From positions 12,259,426 through 12,323,425 of the forward strand of contig NC_135263.1 in NCBI RefSeq assembly GCF_964204865.1: DNA of 64,000 nt. Reading direction: 5' to 3'. Under the pieces are notes generated by a model. That model was given only the letters and a program-made list of their open reading frames with translations. It ran no database searches and was not told the DNA's origin. Below are positions 22,142-48,305 of the stretch, piece after piece; within the stretch, counting starts at the first letter, position 1; every line of letters starts with the position of its first letter. The translations under genes were made by a program, and so were the position numbers. The stretch comes from Styela clava. Taxonomy: Eukaryota > Chordata > Ascidiacea > Stolidobranchia > Styelidae.

Positions 22142-23883
22142 AACATATTGGTGGTCATTTCCAACTTCCTTTGCCATGGAGAACCGGGATGCAGTATCTA
22201 CCGGATAACAAAGAGATGGCAAAGAAAAGACTTTGTAGCCTCAAAAATAGACTGATGAGAGATTCCGATTTGCATAAAAGGTATGTCGAAGTTATTCAAG
22301 GATATATCAAGGCAGGATATGCCAAAAGAATTTCATATGCCGAAATTGATACGTCTAATACAGTTTGGTATCTTCCTCATTTTCCTGTCATGAACCAGCA
22401 TAAGCCTGGAAAAGTTCGTGTAGTTTTTGATGCTGCAGCCAAATATGGAAATGTGTCTCTGAATGATTGCTTAATGTCCGGACCAGATTTGGTATCGTCA
22501 CTCCTGGGTGTAATTTTGAGATTTCGCAGGGGACGAGTTGCATTGGTGGCAGATGTGGAAGCAATGTTCCACCAGGTTAGAGTGGCACCTCAGGACACGG
22601 ATGCACTAAGGTTTTTATGGTGGGATGACGGGGACATCTCAAAGGAACCCGTTCCACATCGTGTGCTAGTTCATATATTTGGGGCTGCATCGAGTCCGTC
22701 TTGTGCTGCATTTTGTTTGAAACAGACGGCGGTGAAATTTGGAAATGAACACAAACCTAGAATTTCAGAAATTGTTAATGAAGATTTCTATGTCGATGAC
22801 TGCTTGACAACTGCTGAATCGGTCGATAAAGGCATAGAGATTGTCAAGGAATTGACACAATTGATGTCAAAAGGAGGATTCAACTTGACTAAATGGCTCA
22901 CCAATAATGATGAATTACTGTCTATGATTTCAGAAGAAAAGAGAGCTAAATGTGTTCAAAATCATGTCATTGAGGGCAATGTCAAAGAACGAGTTCTTGG
23001 TATTCAGTGGAATGTGGCAAATGATGAGTTTGGGTTCAAGGTTAATATTGCTGACAAACCAAATACCAGGAGAGGTATCCTTTCAATTGTAGCATCTGTT
23101 TTTGACCCACTTGGTATAGCGGCTCCAATAACGCTACTTGCCAAGTTCTTGTTGCAAGAACTTTGCAAGCAAAATTTGGGATGGGATCAAGAAATTGCAG
23201 ATGATGATGCTGTTAAATGGCGAAACTGGCTACATCAACTGCAAAGCTCAGAACAGGTGAAGATACAGCGATGCTATCGGCCATTTAATTTTGGAAAAAT
23301 TGTTTCCTATGAACTACATCACTTTGCTGATGGATCAGAATTAGCATATGGAGCTGTTTCATATCTACGAATAATCGATAAAAATGGCCAAATTCATGTG
23401 GCATTTTTGGTTGGAAAGGCCAGACTTGCTCCATGTTCTCGTGTAACTATACCCAGACTTGAATTAACAGCTGCAGTTCTCGCTGTAAAATCGAATCTTG
23501 TCCTAAGGAAAGAACTGAAGATGAATGAATGCAGTTCAACTTTCTGGACTGATTCCACAGTCGTACTTCAATGTATAAGAAATTCGAAGAAACGATTCTC
23601 CACATTTGTTGCTAATCGTTTAGCAAAAATTGATAAAAATACTGATGAATCACAGTGGCGCCATGTTCCAACGAAGATGAATCCAGCTGATGATGCTTCG
23701 CGTGGTCTTAGAGTTGATGCATATTTAAAGTCAGGACGATGGATCAATGGGCCCGAGTTTTTGCGTCTTTCTGAAGACAAGTGGCCAAAGATGCCGGACT
23801 GTTTTCCTGATCCATCGTCTGAATTTTGTCCAAAGCCAGTTCCAGAAACAAAGTCGGCATTTGTAATAAAGGAAGAGTCTTGA
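22138..23883 (+). CDS. BEL/Pao reverse transcriptase and RNase H
   Basis: This frame (581 codons) continues pol after a frameshift; the first codon is GTG, so it is not an independent start. The reverse transcriptase starts with VKHIGGHFQLPLPWR and carries KVRVVFDAAAKY, the first catalytic Asp in VALVADVEAMFHQVRV, and the FYVDDCLT box. The RNase H region follows (about residues 390-530) with HHFADGSELAYGA, the LELTAAVLA block and FWTDSTVVLQ. It ends with PADDASRG, the Pao linker signature. The TGA at 23881-23883 is an in-frame nonsense codon, because the same frame continues directly into the integrase part. Confidence 0.92.
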   Translation: MKHIGGHFQLPLPWRTGMQYLPDNKEMAKKRLCSLKNRLMRDSDLHKRYVEVIQGYIKAGYAKRISYAEIDTSNTVWYLPHFPVMNQHKPGKVRVVFDAAAKYGNVSLNDCLMSGPDLVSSLLGVILRFRRGRVALVADVEAMFHQVRVAPQDTDALRFLWWDDGDISKEPVPHRVLVHIFGAASSPSCAAFCLKQTAVKFGNEHKPRISEIVNEDFYVDDCLTTAESVDKGIEIVKELTQLMSKGGFNLTKWLTNNDELLSMISEEKRAKCVQNHVIEGNVKERVLGIQWNVANDEFGFKVNIADKPNTRRGILSIVASVFDPLGIAAPITLLAKFLLQELCKQNLGWDQEIADDDAVKWRNWLHQLQSSEQVKIQRCYRPFNFGKIVSYELHHFADGSELAYGAVSYLRIIDKNGQIHVAFLVGKARLAPCSRVTIPRLELTAAVLAVKSNLVLRKELKMNECSSTFWTDSTVVLQCIRNSKKRFSTFVANRLAKIDKNTDESQWRHVPTKMNPADDASRGLRVDAYLKSGRWINGPEFLRLSEDKWPKMPDCFPDPSSEFCPKPVPETKSAFVIKEES

Positions 23884-23892
23884 AGGAACCGT

Positions 23893-25350
23893 TTGAAGAA
23901 AGCAACTTGTTGGCTCATACGATTCAAGAAATATTTGTGTTCTCATAAGAAGTCAATAGACAAGCTTACTGAATTGCCAGCAAGACTGACTGTGCAGGAA
24001 CTGAGCTATGCTGAAAGAGATATTATTGAATATGTTCAAAGACAAAGCTTTCGTGAAGAATTGAAATGTATATTAAATGGTAAATTTATCAGTAAAGGTG
24101 ATTGCTCTCGCCGGATGTTGAAACTTAATCCTGTTCTAGAAGATGGTTTGATGAAAGTAGGAGGACGCTTGGAAAATGCACCAATTATGCATTCATCAAA
24201 GCATCCCATCATATTGCCTCATATATCACATCTTACGGATCTAGTCATCAGGGATCATCACAACAAAGTTGGTCATTCAGGTATGGGTCATACATGGACC
24301 TCATTAAGAGAAAAGTACCGGATAATCAAAGGTGGAGTTGCAGTAAGAAGGTTCATCGGAAATTGTGTTTCTTGTCTAAAGCGAAATGCCCGCCCTGGAA
24401 AGCAATTTATGGCAGATCTACCTTCCTGTCGACTGAAATCAGATGAACCAGTGTTCAGTCATGTTGGTGTTGATCTATTTGGACATTTCCTTGTTCGACA
24501 GGGAAGGAGTGATGTGAAAAGATGGGGTTGTGTGTTCTCGTGTATGACAACTCGTGCTGTTCACATCGAGGTGGTAAATAGTTTGTCTGCTGATTCTTTC
24601 ATATTTGCACTCCGACGATTTATTGCTCGAAGGGGTCAGTGTACTCATATATATTCGGATAATGCTGGGAATTTTGTATTAGCAGAGAAAATATTTGAAA
24701 ATTCCCTAAAGATGTGGAACGATTCTCAAGTTCATGGATACTTACGTCAAAAGGGTATAACATGGCATAAATCACCGCCTACAGGTTCAAATCATGGAGG
24801 TGCATGGGAACGAATGATTCGGTCAATTCGTCGAATTTTCAATGCTGTTACTCAGGGTCAAACTATGACAGATGAAGTTTTTAGGACCGCCCTGATCGAG
24901 TGTGAATCATGCTTGAACAGTCGTCCAATAATTCCTGTAACATTTGACCCAAGGGATGAAGAGCCTTTAACACCGAATCACTTGTTATTACTTCGGTCAA
25001 ATCAAAATATGCCTCCTGGAGTTTTTGACAAGAATGATTGCTATGTTAAACGTCGATGGGCACAATCTCAATATCTTGCAAATGAATTATGGAGAACATG
25101 GATTCGAGAGTATCTGCCTACGATTATTGAGCGACACAAGTGGTTTCAGAAAGAGAGAAATTTCAAGAAAGAAGATGTTGTCCTGGTGGTAGACGATTCC
25201 CAACCGCGATCAAGATGGGCAATGGGGAGAATCGTGGATGTGTATCCAGACAAGAAGGGACTGATACGAACAGTGCTTGTTAAAATTCGTAATAGCTTGG
25301 TAAAGCGTCCCATCACCAAGCTAGTTCTTGTTGTTGAAGGCACTAAATGA
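23893..25350 (+). CDS. BEL/Pao integrase
   Basis: The 485-codon frame is in the same frame as the reverse transcriptase and separated from it only by one stop codon; the start given is the first usable codon after that stop. An HHCC zinc domain is present around residues 115-165 (DHHNKVGHSG ... NCVSCLKRN). The catalytic DDE core follows: Asp in VGVDLFGHF, Asp in YSDNAGNF and Glu in GGAWERMIRSI. A Pao C-terminal domain (DUF5641-like) ends with PRSRWAMGRIVDVYPD and KRPITKLVLV. The stop lies 64 bases before the 3' LTR. Confidence 0.93.
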   Translation: MKKATCWLIRFKKYLCSHKKSIDKLTELPARLTVQELSYAERDIIEYVQRQSFREELKCILNGKFISKGDCSRRMLKLNPVLEDGLMKVGGRLENAPIMHSSKHPIILPHISHLTDLVIRDHHNKVGHSGMGHTWTSLREKYRIIKGGVAVRRFIGNCVSCLKRNARPGKQFMADLPSCRLKSDEPVFSHVGVDLFGHFLVRQGRSDVKRWGCVFSCMTTRAVHIEVVNSLSADSFIFALRRFIARRGQCTHIYSDNAGNFVLAEKIFENSLKMWNDSQVHGYLRQKGITWHKSPPTGSNHGGAWERMIRSIRRIFNAVTQGQTMTDEVFRTALIECESCLNSRPIIPVTFDPRDEEPLTPNHLLLLRSNQNMPPGVFDKNDCYVKRRWAQSQYLANELWRTWIREYLPTIIERHKWFQKERNFKKEDVVLVVDDSQPRSRWAMGRIVDVYPDKKGLIRTVLVKIRNSLVKRPITKLVLVVEGTK

Positions 25351-25413
25351 CTATTGAAGCTTGAAGATCATGTTGTGTTTTGAAATTTATTTACATAAAT
25401 TTGTGGGGGGGAA

Positions 25414-26487
25414 TGTTAGATCTCCAGCGCCGGTAGTGTCTATTTCTTTATTGCTGACACGTTTGCATCTTCTCGTATGTCAACGTCGCAAACGTCTCAA
25501 TTCATTACTCGCATTTGATGTGTTTCTTTATTATCTGTAGACCGAGCCGAGAAGGTTTCCGTCTACTGCAATTTGCGTGTTTACATCGTTATTGTATCGC
25601 CTGGCGTTAGAGCCGAAATTGTAAATGCGCACAGCTAGTTTGCTGTTGCAATGCGTTACTTCTATGGCGATTTATCATTAGGAAAGCTGTATCATATTAA
25701 TTATAGTGGGCTAATTATGGTTTCCTTTGTTTCATGCTTATTTAACTTGCTAATAGTTTAAAATTTGCTGCATTGAACTCTGAATTATTGAACTGCAATT
25801 TGTAAATCTGTCCTGCGTTTTGATTGTTTTGTGAAATATTCTTGGTGAGTTTTTTGTATTTCACTGCATTTGGCTTGTTATGTAGTAGTCTTATTTGAAT
25901 GAAGTACTGTTAGTATTATATTGGTGCCACAATTAATGCAGTAGGGTTAAGTACTGTTACTGTTGTGCTTATTTGTTCATGTTTATTTCAGTGTTCTGCA
26001 GTTACATAAAAGATTCGATATATTGTTGACCTTGGCTAAAAACAGTCGGTAAGCGATATAATTTGATTGCATGTTGGTTATTTATGCGGCAATTTAATAG
26101 TATTTATAGTGTATTTTGTTTTTTTTAGAAAACCTCTCTCTCTCTATCTCAACTCAATCTATCTGTATTCGTCATCTGTTTCCGTGATCTATTTGGCTCC
26201 ATCTGACATCTCGATTTTATAATTTATGCTGAGCAAGTGCTTGATATTTCCACGACATATTACAATTCTCCTGTGTTTGAAGTTATGTATTGTGGGCTTG
26301 TGGACTTCAGCTTGCTTATCTCAGTTATAAGGCAGGGATAATTTGGAGAGGATTGTCTGGACCGAACATAGTATTGGGATAGACTACTAGAGCGTTTAGA
26401 CTGGAAAATATTGGCGCACGCTTCAGCGCCCTTCGTCTTTGTGTAGCAAGCAGGGTGCATAAGGTCACACCCCGTCAAGCTTCTACA
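25414..26487 (+). repeat. 3' LTR of the BEL/Pao element
   Basis: 1,074 bp, preceded by the purine tract TTTGTGGGGGGGAA. It ends at AAGCTTCTACA and is followed by the target duplication TCTAG. It is nearly identical to the 5' LTR. Confidence 0.95.
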
Positions 26488-26929
26488 TCTAGCGAAAAAA
26501 TTAATCTTTAACCACTGAAAATTTCAAAGCAATTGGTCCAGTATTCGAAGAGAAAAGCGACTTTTTAAAAACGTGTCAAAGAACAACAACAACAACATAA
26601 TATTGAAACGATCGTTATGTCCACTTCGTGTCCAATAAAGCGACCATTTAAATGAGTATATCGGCCATGGATTGCATATTTTATTCAACACGAAAACCAT
26701 TACATATCCGTTGACAAAGTCGGCACTTATAACGACTGGCGTAATCTCGAGGACTGACTCAGGATTCGTACCGCGGGGATTCCGAGTCGATGAATATGTA
26801 TTTTAATTGTAATAAATTAAGTATACTTTCTGGGATATTATACTGGATCTTTCTAATGGAGACGACGAATTCGCATGAGTGCAATATATATCAAAACTAA
26901 ATACGAGAATATCGGTCGGAGACCGAAGA

Positions 26930-27158
26930 CTTATCGATCTTAGATCGGTAATTAGTTGATAACTCGCTAATTATACGACATAATTAACCCAAAATCGATA
27001 GGCGTCTGGTCCGAGGTAAGGTGCATGCACATGCAAAATTTGGAGCAGATTCAACCACGCGTTCGTGAGATATCGCGTTCATCTAACAGACACACACACA
27101 CCCACACACAGACATACAAATACCTATCAATATACTTACCGATCTTAAGATCGATAAG
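26930..27158 (+). repeat. element P, copy 1 (palindromic ends)
   Basis: The left end CTTATCGATCTTAGATCGGTAA and the right end TTACCGATCTTAAGATCGATAAG are inverted copies, and each is itself nearly palindromic. The interior includes a CA-rich microsatellite (27089-27106). A second, inverted copy lies in a CUL2 intron at 43493-43744. No coding sequence. Confidence 0.8.
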
Positions 27159-27617
27159 TAATAATCGGGCAGTTGATCACACTTTAATATGTCCGCGGAT
27201 TGGCGTGATATTTTAGATCGGTAATGAGTTTATTTTGACATGAGTCGCCGCAACCGCGAGTTACCCTGAACACAAATGAATTAAAATAGAGAGACATTTT
27301 GAATTCTTGTAGTTATTACGAGACAGAAAAATTTATCATACCACGAAAAAGCCGGTATTTTTACCGAACGCGGAGACCGTTACATGTAAATTTACGATTC
27401 CATCTCATGACCTCTCGCCCCCCAAGTGAGCATCTCGCACCCCCCCAGTTTAACAACCACTGGACTAGGCAAAACTTATTTACCGGTACTTTCAAATAAC
27501 AGATTGCTGAATGCTATGAATCAGAATAATGGTTTGAAACAAATACCCCATTTTACAGGCACTAAATCGCGAAACCTCTCTTAAAATAAACACCAAAAAT
27601 GTTGCAATGGTTTTGTA

Positions 27618-28118
27618 TGGACCTTTCCCCGACCTTTGACCGCCGAAAAATTCTTCCTATACTTTACCATTGCAAAATTTTCAGTTTTTTTTTAAGAGTG
27701 CTTTACGAGTTGGCGCCTGTAAAATGGGGTATGTGTTTCAAACCATCATAATGATTCATCGCATACAACAATCTGTTTTTTAAAAGTACCGGTGGGGAAT
27801 TTTTAGCCTAGTCTATCACAGCTATTTCTACACTAACTTTTTATTACTGCAATTAAATTAAAACTCCTAGGAAGACAGAGTGATCATTAAATTATCTGAT
27901 TTATATTTAAGTTCCCGAAACACAACTAAAAACTTACGAATAGAGTTCAAAAACGCGAAAACGAGGTAATGTTTAAGACCACGATTGAAAATCTGTCTCA
28001 GTGAGAAAAGTGTCTGAGCGGATGCGAAAAGGTAGTATTGTTACGTCACTTTTTGCATCTTGCTGATTGGCCGATGCCACGAAAAAAACAAGGAAGTCGA
28101 TGTTCGGGGAAAGGTCCA
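27618..28118 (-). mobile_element. element Z, copy 2, inserted in copy 1
   Basis: 501 bp, opposite orientation to copy 1, starting TGGACCTTTCCCCGACC and ending GGGGAAAGGTCCA. It is flanked by TA on both sides (27616-27617 and 28119-28120). The flanks join to restore copy 1, which shows that the family moved recently enough to insert into itself and suggests a TA target. Confidence 0.88.
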
Positions 28119-28379
28119 TAGGAAGAATTTCCAGCGGTTCAAAGTTCGGGAAAAGGTCCATTGAGTTAGCTATTTCCGTGTCCAGGTGCTGTGGCTCGGT
28201 ATTCAAATTGTTTCATCAGATTTTCTATTATTCAGATAAATACCAAAAAAACTCCAGGCTATAGTTAATGGTTCTAGGCCCGGTCAGTGAAGGTCCTCTG
28301 ATACAGTCCTATGCCACGTTAACTATGAGTATTTTAGTACAGATATAAGTTCTAGAAGGGCTATCAATGGCCGCTACTT

Positions 28380-29350
28380 TATTTTTGCAATATATTTGCA
28401 CCCACTTACATTTGTACCGGAGGAATTTACACTCACAGACATTTATACCCGTCACATTTGCACCCACGTACTTTTACACCTAAGGACATTTGCACTATGG
28501 GGATAATCTTGTTATTTTAGTAACCTTTTACTGTTATTTTTCAAATCAATAATATGAATCGTCGTAAAACTAGTCAATTTAGTTTTCTTAAAAATATAAA
28601 CCACCACAACGTGTTTTGTACTGGTCATAATTGATTTGAATAGCCCCAAGACATTTCTTAATGACAAACCAGTTTTAATATAATTTACCTATGTTCCATA
28701 CTTGATTAGTACATTTTCATCTATTGGTAATCAGCATATACGTTACTCAATATTACTGATTTTTTATCCTTTCGGACCCGACTGGATCATTCATTTGTTT
28801 TGCGACCGTATCGTTGTACGATTAAATGCTAATAATAAAGACATTGCCTCGTTAAAGTGTGTCAAACAAAGACTTGGGGAGACTGAACAGTCGAGGCGCT
28901 ACAGTTGATATTCGTCGACGTCTGGTGACAGAGGAAACATCCAACCAACAACAAATTAGCCTGAAATATATTATTGAGGCTATAGCACCTACAAATATTT
29001 CCACCCATAGATTTTTGATACCACAGACATTTTCACCCATGGATAATTGCACCCGCGAACATTTACAACCCTATGCATTCCCATTTGTGCCGTGGGATAA
29101 ACATACTAATGAGTATAAAGTAGTAATAAACACATAAACGTTTAAGTGGGCATGTCAGTTACAGATATATAATACATGCCATGCATCCAAGAAAATTCAC
29201 ATCTATACTTTTGATTCCGCGTGCATTAGACAATAATAGACAATTGCACCCATCACATTCAGATCGACAGATTTTAGCATTCACATACAAATTGGATACG
29301 CAACCAAAAGCATTTGTACTTACGGGCATTTCCACGTGACGCGAAACAGC
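28380..29350. repeat. degenerate short tandem repeats around ACATTTGCACCCA
   Basis: Two or three clusters (about 28388-28500, 28985-29085 and 29225-29335) are built from diverged 16-18-base units such as GACATTTGCACCCAC and ACATTTACAACCC. The sequence between them is unremarkable. The 92-codon frame at 28859-29137 crosses one cluster and is not considered a gene. Confidence 0.6.
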
Positions 29351-29382
29351 TCGCAACGGTACACACCATTATGAAGTAACAG

Positions 29383-29883
29383 TGGACATTTCCTCGACCA
29401 TCGACTTCCTTACTTACTTCGTGACATTGGCCAATCAGCACGATGCGAAAAGTGACGTAACAATACTCCCTTTTCGCATCCGCTCAGACACTTTTCTCAC
29501 TCAGACAGATTTTCAAGCGTGGTCGTAAACATTACCTCGTTTTCGCGTTTTTGAACTCCATTCGTTAGTTTTCTGTTGTGTTTCGGAAACTTAACTATAA
29601 ATCAAATAATTCAAACAGCATTCAGTCTTCCTAGAAGTTTTAATTTAATTGCAGTAATACAAAATTAGTGTAGACATAGCTGTGATAGACTAGGCTAAAA
29701 TTCTTTACCGGTACTTTTGAAAAACAGATTCTTGTATGCGATAAATCATAATGATGGTTTGAAACACATACCCCATTTTATAGGCGCCAACTCGCAAATG
29801 CACTTTTAAAATAGCTCCAAAAATTTTGCACTTGTAAAGTTTAGGAAGAATTTTTCGGGGATCAAAGGTCTGGGAAAGGTCCA
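29383..29883 (+). mobile_element. element Z, copy 4
   Basis: 501 bp, same orientation as copies 1 and 3, from TGGACATTTCCTCGACC to GGGAAAGGTCCA. It contains all family landmarks, including TTTACCGGTACTTTTGAAAA. No open frame. Confidence 0.87.
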
Positions 29884-29966
29884 TAGCAATGTAACAACTT
29901 GATTACCACAAATTGTACTTTCGCCAAGTCGAGGTCGTTTTCTCTTTCCTGAGTGATCGGTCTATA

Positions 29967-30163
29967 TTTCTGAGTGAGTGAGCTTGGACTAATCTTAAGC
30001 TGGTTTTCTTATAATAAAAATGCTTCTGTCCGTAAATAAATGCTACCGTATTTAAATGCTGAGAATTTCTGAGTGAGTGAGCTTGGACTAATCTTAAGCT
30101 GGTTTTCTTATAATAAAAATACTTCTGTCCGTAAATAAATGCTACCGTATGTAAATGCTTCTG
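29967..30163 (+). repeat. two-copy 99-bp tandem duplication
   Basis: The unit beginning TTTCTGAGTGAGTGAGCTTG occurs at 29967 and again at 30066, with only a few differences up to TAAATGCT. The second copy runs into unique sequence near 30163. Confidence 0.85.
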
Positions 30164-30906
30164 TGCACATCTGACTTCAGTGTGAAGTCTGAGGAATAAA
30201 TAACTTGATCCATCAACGTTTTTGAGACGTCATTTCATTTTTTGGACTCCACAGTTGCATTTCTTGCTATGTCAATTTTCTTTTTTCACCAGCGCAACTT
30301 ATACGACAAATAGAATCTTTGTGCCCATTAAACAAGAATTAAATTAAACAAGTCCCCTGTCGTGGAAAAACAAAGTTTAGGTATTCCGGCGTATTGTGTT
30401 TTTTTGATTACGTTACTTACACCGTAAATATATGCTTACACTCTTGTTGACATGGTTTCACCTGTAGCCCGTTCATGAGGCACGGGCAAACGACGGTGTA
30501 TAGAGGGCGTAGTGGCGCAAGGGACCAATAGGATTCTTGCAGAGTAAGGTTTGGGTTTCACCAATGACGAGAAGGGGCTTTCTAATACACCTTTGAAGTG
30601 ATGTGGGGACATGTATGTAGCCTATTGTTAAATCTGTGGTTCTTTTTCCGTGGTTTTACTAAATATCTTTTTTCACTGTTGACTCTTATTTATAAAATCG
30701 TCATCCAATTTGACAGCCGGTGTGAAAATTATTACCAGGGTGTCCGTAATTTTATTTAAACATTTGCTATTTCTGTATTTATTTACTACCGGTACCGGTA
30801 TTTAGGCTAGTCCAGTAGTCTGCGGATGTAGATCTAGATCTAATTCATCTGAACTGTCTCCATTTTTCTCACATTAATATATCTGTGTGTGTTTTATGTT
30901 ACAGTG
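30164..30906. other. intergenic, nothing recognised
   Basis: AT-rich sequence with no convincing frame. A tandem pair of overlapping TACCGGTA palindromes lies at about 30786-30800. Confidence 0.4.
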
Positions 30907-31265
30907 TTCGGCGCGGCGGTGTGGCTCAACGGGCTAAGCGTTAGGAATACCGGTACGCTCGCCACCGCACCTCTAATTACTCTGCGTGGGTTCGCAGGTT
31001 CGAATCCCATGCAGGGATGGTTATGTGCGAGAGGATTGCTGGACTCCTCGCCGTCGTTGGGTGGTTCACGTAACCGCTGGTCGGTTACGGTACGGCTTCC
31101 TCCACCACCAAGTCCATGCTTCCGAAAACAAACAATATAACTAATCCCATACCCGACTTGGAATGGTAACCGGACGAGAGGCCGTGGTTCGCCATCTGGA
31201 TAAGCCGTCTTATCGGCTTTCCTCTCCCCCGGGATAAATACTGAAATATGTAAATCCTATCCTAA
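30907..31265 (+). repeat. tRNA-derived SINE, copy 3
   Basis: Plus-strand copy. The tRNA-like head has A box GTGTGGCTCAACGGG and B box GGTTCGAATCCC. The spacing between them leaves room for a long variable arm, as in class II tRNAs; the anticodon-like loop TAGGAAT suggests tRNA-Ser origin. Compared with copy 2 the loop region has gained six bases forming TACCGGTAC. The tail ends in AAATCCTATCCTA. It lies about 540 bp upstream of the CUL2 start codon. Confidence 0.92.
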
Positions 31266-31806
31266 GTAAACATGCAGACTAGCATACCACTTTATTTCTG
31301 TATTTTGGCAAAACCTTCGAACTTAAATTCTGTACTGATACCGTACCGTACCACTGGTCTCCTGATTCAGTGATTCTATAATCAGTTTTTATTTATTTGT
31401 TTTTATCTGTATTGTCTTGTCTGTTGTGCTGATCATAATAAATAAATAATACCTCTTTTCTCTGGGTATCACACATAGTACAACTTCAAAATCTACAATA
31501 CAAATATACAACAAGGTTGAAATATCTGAATATAGGCTAGCATTAGTTATACGGTACTGTTATAACATTCAAATTATAAGTACACTGCCAAGGTATGTCA
31601 GTACTGCAGTACCGTACAGCAGTGCCGTATGTCAGTATGTTGCTGATAGCTGGGCAACTGTCCACACCTTGCACCTGTATGTAATTTTATTTACCGGTAA
31701 TATACATCTGTATAAACTATTCTCCCAGAACTCCTTACTGCCTTAAGTAGTGTTTACGGCATCTACAAAATCTACACTGCTATACCCTCTGCTTGAATGC
31801 TGAACT
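31266..31806 (+). promoter_or_regulatory. CUL2 upstream region
   Basis: 541 bp between a SINE and the CUL2 start codon. It contains repeated short GTACCG/TACGGTAC words (31341-31355, 31550-31630) and one TACCGGTA near 31694. No TATA box or clear transcription start can be assigned. Confidence 0.35.
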
Positions 31807-47227
<15,421 letters not shown>

Positions 47228-47525
47228 TTGATATTCTTATTATCGATGCGTTTTGCGTGTTTTGTTACTGTAATGTTGTCAGTACTTTTGAAGGTAGATG
47301 CTTATGATTTTTATTGACCAAACTCTGGGATTGGATTTCTACAGAATTCTAAAAAATTATAAAACCAGTTTCATGTAATTTTTAAATATTATTATTTAAG
47401 TGTGAATAACTCGTTTTCTTGTTCTACATATCCGTGTCTGTTTAAGTTTGAGCAGGTAAAATGACTAAGTGTAAAATGACTTCTTTTTGTATGTTTATTT
47501 TTCCTGAAGTTTCCATTTGCATTTG

Positions 47526-47531
47526 AATAAA
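47526..47531 (+). terminator. CUL2 polyadenylation signal
   Basis: AATAAA 299 bases after the CUL2 stop codon, the first canonical hexamer in good context (TTTGAATAAAAG). Confidence 0.6.
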
Positions 47532-47539
47532 AGATATTA

Positions 47540-48290
47540 AATATAAATCTTTTATGATCGCTTTTCACTCATTCGGAGTTGTTAGCAACGCCCAAGCATC
47601 TGAATTCCTGAAAGTTATGGCCAATTCTATGATTGGGTCGTCCCTGGTCGAATGAATGGATTAGCAACATCCCATGGGTAAACGTGCATTGTGCAGTTCG
47701 CAAATACCATGGACAGAAGCAACCAATCAAAGAGGGATCTTCATTGGACATCGTATACCCTTACACACAGGCGTGAAAAGATGTTTGGTATCCATCCAAG
47801 TTCCTAATCCGATCAACAATTGCCCATGATATTACCTATTTTACACTGTTCCCGAATATTTATTAAATGCAATCTTGCTTGTATCAGGCCTCTAATGAAC
47901 AACTCGGGTCGTTTCAAGAGCTGCGTGAGAGGGGTTCTGTCGAGTGCACCTTTTGGGACCACTGCTGGTTTTCTACCAGATATTTGGTGCGGTTCATATT
48001 TGTGTAATCAAAAACAATCTGGCAAGGCGTAATTTTTGTTATATAAACCTTCCATCAGTTCCACACTGTAGGTCTCTAAAATCACCATGATAACATAACT
48101 TATTTCCTAGTTCGTCTCTTCTGCACGTTTATCGAACATGAAGCCAATCACCCCTATTTATTGTCAGCAGAAAATTATATTTAGGATAATACGATTTAAA
48201 AATTTTAATTTATTATCATAATTATTGTATATGCCGGGTATAATCTATTAGTAATCTTTTAAATCATTTAGCTGTTATATTCCACATATC
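47540..48290. other. intergenic between CUL2 and the Ly6 gene
   Basis: No convincing gene. Open frames of 60-70 codons at 47569-47751 and 47820-48032 have no family features. The two genes are convergent across this stretch. Confidence 0.4.
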
Positions 48291-48305
48291 TAATCGGACA
48301 GCAAT

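Larger units (their letters stand above)
18003..26487 (+). mobile_element. BEL/Pao LTR retrotransposon, nearly intact
   Basis: The 8.5-kb element has two 1,074-bp LTRs (TG...CA ends), a 5-base target duplication TCTAG on both sides, an internal gag-protease-reverse transcriptase-RNase H-integrase order, and a purine tract (GTGGGGGGGAA) directly before the 3' LTR. I found only three differences between the LTRs by eye, so insertion was recent. Despite that, the coding region has two frameshifted junctions (near 21060-21140 and at 22138) and one in-frame TGA (23881-23883). No TGG-type primer-binding site follows the 5' LTR; instead there are three tandem 35-bp units. Confidence 0.95.
10823..27462. 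mobile_element. hAT-type element expanded by nested insertions
   Basis: The left end CAGTGGTTCTTAAC and the right end GTTTAACAACCACTG are inverted repeats, and the 8 bases GACTAGGC lie immediately outside both ends (10815-10822 and 27463-27470). The inner ends continue with matching inverted CGCGCCCCCC / cccccaagtg-type segments. The element therefore spans 16.6 kb today, but most of that is a non-LTR retrotransposon (12033-17705) and a BEL/Pao element (18003-26487). The remaining roughly 2.4 kb (10823-12032, 17706-18002 and 26488-27462) shows no transposase, so the original was probably a non-autonomous or eroded hAT. Confidence 0.85.
10523..28160 (+). mobile_element. element Z, copy 1, split by nested insertions
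   Basis: One roughly 480-bp copy of element Z survives as three pieces: 10523-10822, 27471-27617 and 28121-28160. Comparison with the intact copies at 9585 and 29383 shows that the pieces join in the right order. The first gap holds a hAT-type element with an 8-bp GACTAGGC duplication. The second gap holds another Z copy in opposite orientation, flanked by TA on both sides. The outer ends are TATGGATGTTTCC and GGGAAAAGGTCCA. Confidence 0.85.

Noticed and set aside
30907-31010. Functional tRNA-Ser gene
   Set aside because: A and B boxes are present, but the position before the anticodon is A instead of T, six bases are inserted next to the anticodon loop, and the unit continues into a repeated SINE body.
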